Shown here piece by piece: positions 46,972 through 48,637 of a stretch of DNA of 48,637 nucleotides (position 1 is the first letter of the stretch; every line of letters begins with the position of its first letter). A model generated the notes under the pieces. It was not told the DNA's origin. It did not search any database and worked only from the letters and a program-made list of their open reading frames with translations. A program made the translations under genes and the position numbers. The stretch is from positions 1,377,790 to 1,426,426 of the forward strand of contig CP136752.1 of NCBI GenBank assembly GCA_033471095.1. Direction: 5' to 3'. Origin of the DNA: Nitrosopumilaceae archaeon AB1(1) (GTDB taxonomy: Archaea > Thermoproteota > Nitrososphaeria > Nitrososphaerales > Nitrosopumilaceae).

Positions 46972-47679
46972 TTAACGTGTATTTTGTTGTAATTTATCAA
47001 ATTTTGACCACAGACTACCCAAAAACAGAGGTGCGCATAACCAAAATATAGTAACACCAAGAATTGATGCAATTCGGAATTCATGTGGTCCCTCGAAGAT
47101 TGTAAATTCAGCGTCAGGAAGCAATAAGAAAGATATTGCGATTATTATTGCGTAACCGAATATCGGAAAAATAATTTTTTTCTTGAAAATTGAATTTAAA
47201 ACATATAATACAAGTGCAGATACACCAGAAATTCCAACTAGTGAGAAATACTGTGCCACGCGAGTATCAATAGTTTCAGGATCATTAGAGCCAGGTAGTT
47301 GAGAAGGATATTTCAGGAATGGTATGAAAAAGATCACCAACCACAATATACCTGCAATGATGAATGCTTTACGAAGTGGGTTGGCATTCATTTTATTTAG
47401 AGATAATGCATAGACAATACCGAACAATGAGCCCATTCCAATTCCTAAAATGCCACCTGCTAAGATTTGACCACCCTTTTGCCAGTTCCTATATGCATCA
47501 TGTTCAATCCAGATCTCCAAAGTTTCATCCAATCCCTCAACAACAAGGGAGTTTTGTACTTCATCATATATTGCCTTATCCAAGTATGGTTCTGCTGCAA
47601 ATAGATTAAATGTACCATGTATAATGCCAGCTGAAAAACCAGACACTAACACTATGAACAGAAATGTCACAGTCTTCAA
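46972..47679 (-). CDS. cbtA: Cobalt transporter subunit CbtA
   Basis: 235 residues, about six membrane helices. The N-terminus (SGFSAGIIHGTFNLFAAEPY) and the later GQILAGGILGIGMGSLFGIV, plus FFIPFLKYPSQLPGSNDPET, fit the CbtA family, predicted to import cobalt for cobalamin synthesis. Partner of cbtB ten bases upstream; a small palindrome (TGTCAC-CTA-GTGACA, 47684-47698) spans the cbtB stop. Start TTG 47679. Transport function is inferred from family and the cbtAB pairing. Confidence 0.87.
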   Translation of the reverse strand: MKTVTFLFIVLVSGFSAGIIHGTFNLFAAEPYLDKAIYDEVQNSLVVEGLDETLEIWIEHDAYRNWQKGGQILAGGILGIGMGSLFGIVYALSLNKMNANPLRKAFIIAGILWLVIFFIPFLKYPSQLPGSNDPETIDTRVAQYFSLVGISGVSALVLYVLNSIFKKKIIFPIFGYAIIIAISFLLLPDAEFTIFEGPHEFRIASILGVTIFWLCAPLFLGSLWSKFDKLQQNTR

Positions 47680-47689
47680 CTAGTGTCAC

Positions 47690-47905
47690 CTAGTGACATG
47701 GAAAACCGGCTGCATGTCTCATATCATGAGTAAGCTCATGCAGATATTGTACATCAAAGGCATCGGCACCTTGAATGATACTAAAAATATGGCCCTGATC
47801 AAATCCGGCAATAAATATACCAAATATACATAAAGATGCCAAAATAGTTAGAGCAAATTTAGAGATCGGTGTACTAAAGGTAGTTAGTAATCCATTTTCT
47901 AGCAT
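47690..47905 (-). CDS. cbtB: Cobalt transporter subunit CbtB
   Basis: 71 residues. One membrane helix (FALTILASLCIFGIFIAGFD) and a His-rich end, HELTHDMRHAAGFPCH, which is the CbtB metal-binding signature. First gene of cbtB-cbtA. A TATA-like TTTAAATA lies about 25-35 bases before the ATG at 47905. The 84-base upstream space is too short for a cobalamin riboswitch, so regulation, if any, is protein-based. Confidence 0.9.
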   Translation of the reverse strand: MLENGLLTTFSTPISKFALTILASLCIFGIFIAGFDQGHIFSIIQGADAFDVQYLHELTHDMRHAAGFPCH

Positions 47906-47989
47906 TTAATGACACACCACAGATTAAGTATTTAAATTATTGTATATAGATGATTCAATACCAAAAATTAATCAGTATTGATCAGAGTA

Positions 47990-48637
47990 TTATTTTTGAA
48001 ATTTACTTGACAGTAAAATTGGTATTTCTGAGGGACGTTTTGCAACAGGAATATTTGCTTTATTAAACATGGCAATTTTGGATTCAGCAGAGCCATAATC
48101 ACCATAAATAATAGCACCTGCATGACCCATTCTTTTCTCCTTGGGAGCTGCACGACCAGCTATAAACGCAACAGTGGGAACAGTAAAGTCAAAATCGATT
48201 ATTCTTTGTGCAAGAAGTTCTTCTGCATCACCTCCAATTTCACCTACAATTACCAAACCCTCAAGATTTTTTATTTTACGTATAATTTCAAACATATCAA
48301 TAGGTCGCATTCCATTGATCGGATCACCTCCAACACCAACAGTGATTAGTTGACCGAAACCAGCAGAAGACAAACTATTTGAAATTTCATACAACAACGT
48401 TCCACTTTTAGATAATACAACAATATTACCAGGAGTAAATGGTTTTACAGGCATTATGCCAAGTTTAATTAAATCCGGAATTATTAACCCAGGAGTGTTT
48501 GGACCAATCATCATCGCATCTTTCTTGTTTGCCAATTCCAACACCTGCATGGTATCAATAACAGGCACATGTTCTGGAATGGCAATTAATAATTTTATGC
48601 CTGCGTTTAATGCATCCTGTGCAGCACCTAGAAAAAG
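47990..48637 (-). CDS. sucD: Succinyl-CoA synthetase alpha subunit, partial
   Basis: C-terminal 215 residues; the frame runs through the right edge, so the N-terminal CoA-binding part is missing. Visible: MIGPNTPGLI, VLSKSGTLLYEI, GVGGDPINGM, IVGEIGGDAEE, and KRMGHAGAII with the phosphorylated histidine. It forms succinyl-CoA from succinate (or the reverse) with ATP in the TCA cycle. Internal GTG codons should not be taken as starts. Confidence 0.92.
   Translation of the reverse strand, partial: LFLGAAQDALNAGIKLLIAIPEHVPVIDTMQVLELANKKDAMMIGPNTPGLIIPDLIKLGIMPVKPFTPGNIVVLSKSGTLLYEISNSLSSAGFGQLITVGVGGDPINGMRPIDMFEIIRKIKNLEGLVIVGEIGGDAEELLAQRIIDFDFTVPTVAFIAGRAAPKEKRMGHAGAIIYGDYGSAESKIAMFNKANIPVAKRPSEIPILLSSKFQK

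Noticed and set aside
47906-47989. Cobalamin riboswitch upstream of cbtB
   Set aside because: Only 84 bases are available and no B12-box-like sequence is visible.

Overview
This window reads as the chromosome of a marine ammonia-oxidising thaumarchaeon (Nitrososphaerota, Nitrosopumilus-like). It is AT-rich and has short intergenic spaces, many 4-bp gene overlaps and frequent TTG/GTG starts. TATA boxes often sit about 25 bases before a start codon, suggesting leaderless messages. Diagnostic archaeal genes include ribosomal protein eS26, an archaeal-type ThrRS, an Alba-like protein, a PurP-type purine gene, the TIGR00300 ornithine cyclodeaminase family, an archaetidylinositol-phosphate-synthase-like enzyme and methylmalonyl-CoA enzymes typical of the hydroxypropionate/hydroxybutyrate cycle. 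I see no rRNA, tRNA, CRISPR array or transposase.

Layout. 1-10413 (minus) is one giant modular surface protein gene that runs off the left edge. It encodes a signal peptide, SwmB-like repeats, two DUF2341-LamG cassettes and 18 DUF5011-type Ig-like domains coded by near-identical 459-bp tandem DNA repeats. About 1 kb without recognisable genes follows. 11.4-18.1 kb holds a degenerate EF-Tu/SelB-like protein, an alpha/beta hydrolase, metG, a 911-residue membrane-anchored surface protein and two small unknown genes. 18.1-19.8 kb is gene-poor and contains relics. 19.8-23.6 kb holds the ornithine cyclodeaminase-like gene, a DNA adenine methyltransferase with a substituted catalytic motif, a membrane protein and a metallo-beta-lactamase-fold nuclease.

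23.7-29.4 kb is a one-carbon block: purN, folD, 5-formyl-THF cyclo-ligase and methionine synthase split into two genes. 29.7-31.8 kb is accessory: a DUF5678-like gene, a broken retropepsin-like gene and three small unknown genes. 32.4-35.3 kb is the meaB-mcmA1-mce operon, with a regulator and two palindromes beside it. 35.9-39.8 kb holds an Alba-like gene, pyrG, an NAD kinase fused to a winged helix and a PfkB kinase. 40.1-41.5 kb is an unknown gene plus a PIN-domain gene interrupted at a slippery A-run. 41.7-48.6 kb holds eS26, a CDP-alcohol phosphatidyltransferase, an agmatinase-like gene, thrS, a Cys-rich micro-ORF, a winged-helix regulator, a three-times-frameshifted purP, cbtA-cbtB and the end of sucD.

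Two themes connect the genes. The first is cobalamin and one-carbon metabolism: B12-dependent MetH, B12-dependent mutase with its MeaB chaperone, and CbtAB cobalt uptake, alongside folate enzymes. The second is reading-frame damage: several conserved genes (giant protein, zinc finger, retropepsin, PIN protein, purP) carry single-base frameshifts or in-frame stops. That pattern could be real decay, recoding, or uncorrected indel errors in the assembly, and the sequence alone does not decide between them.
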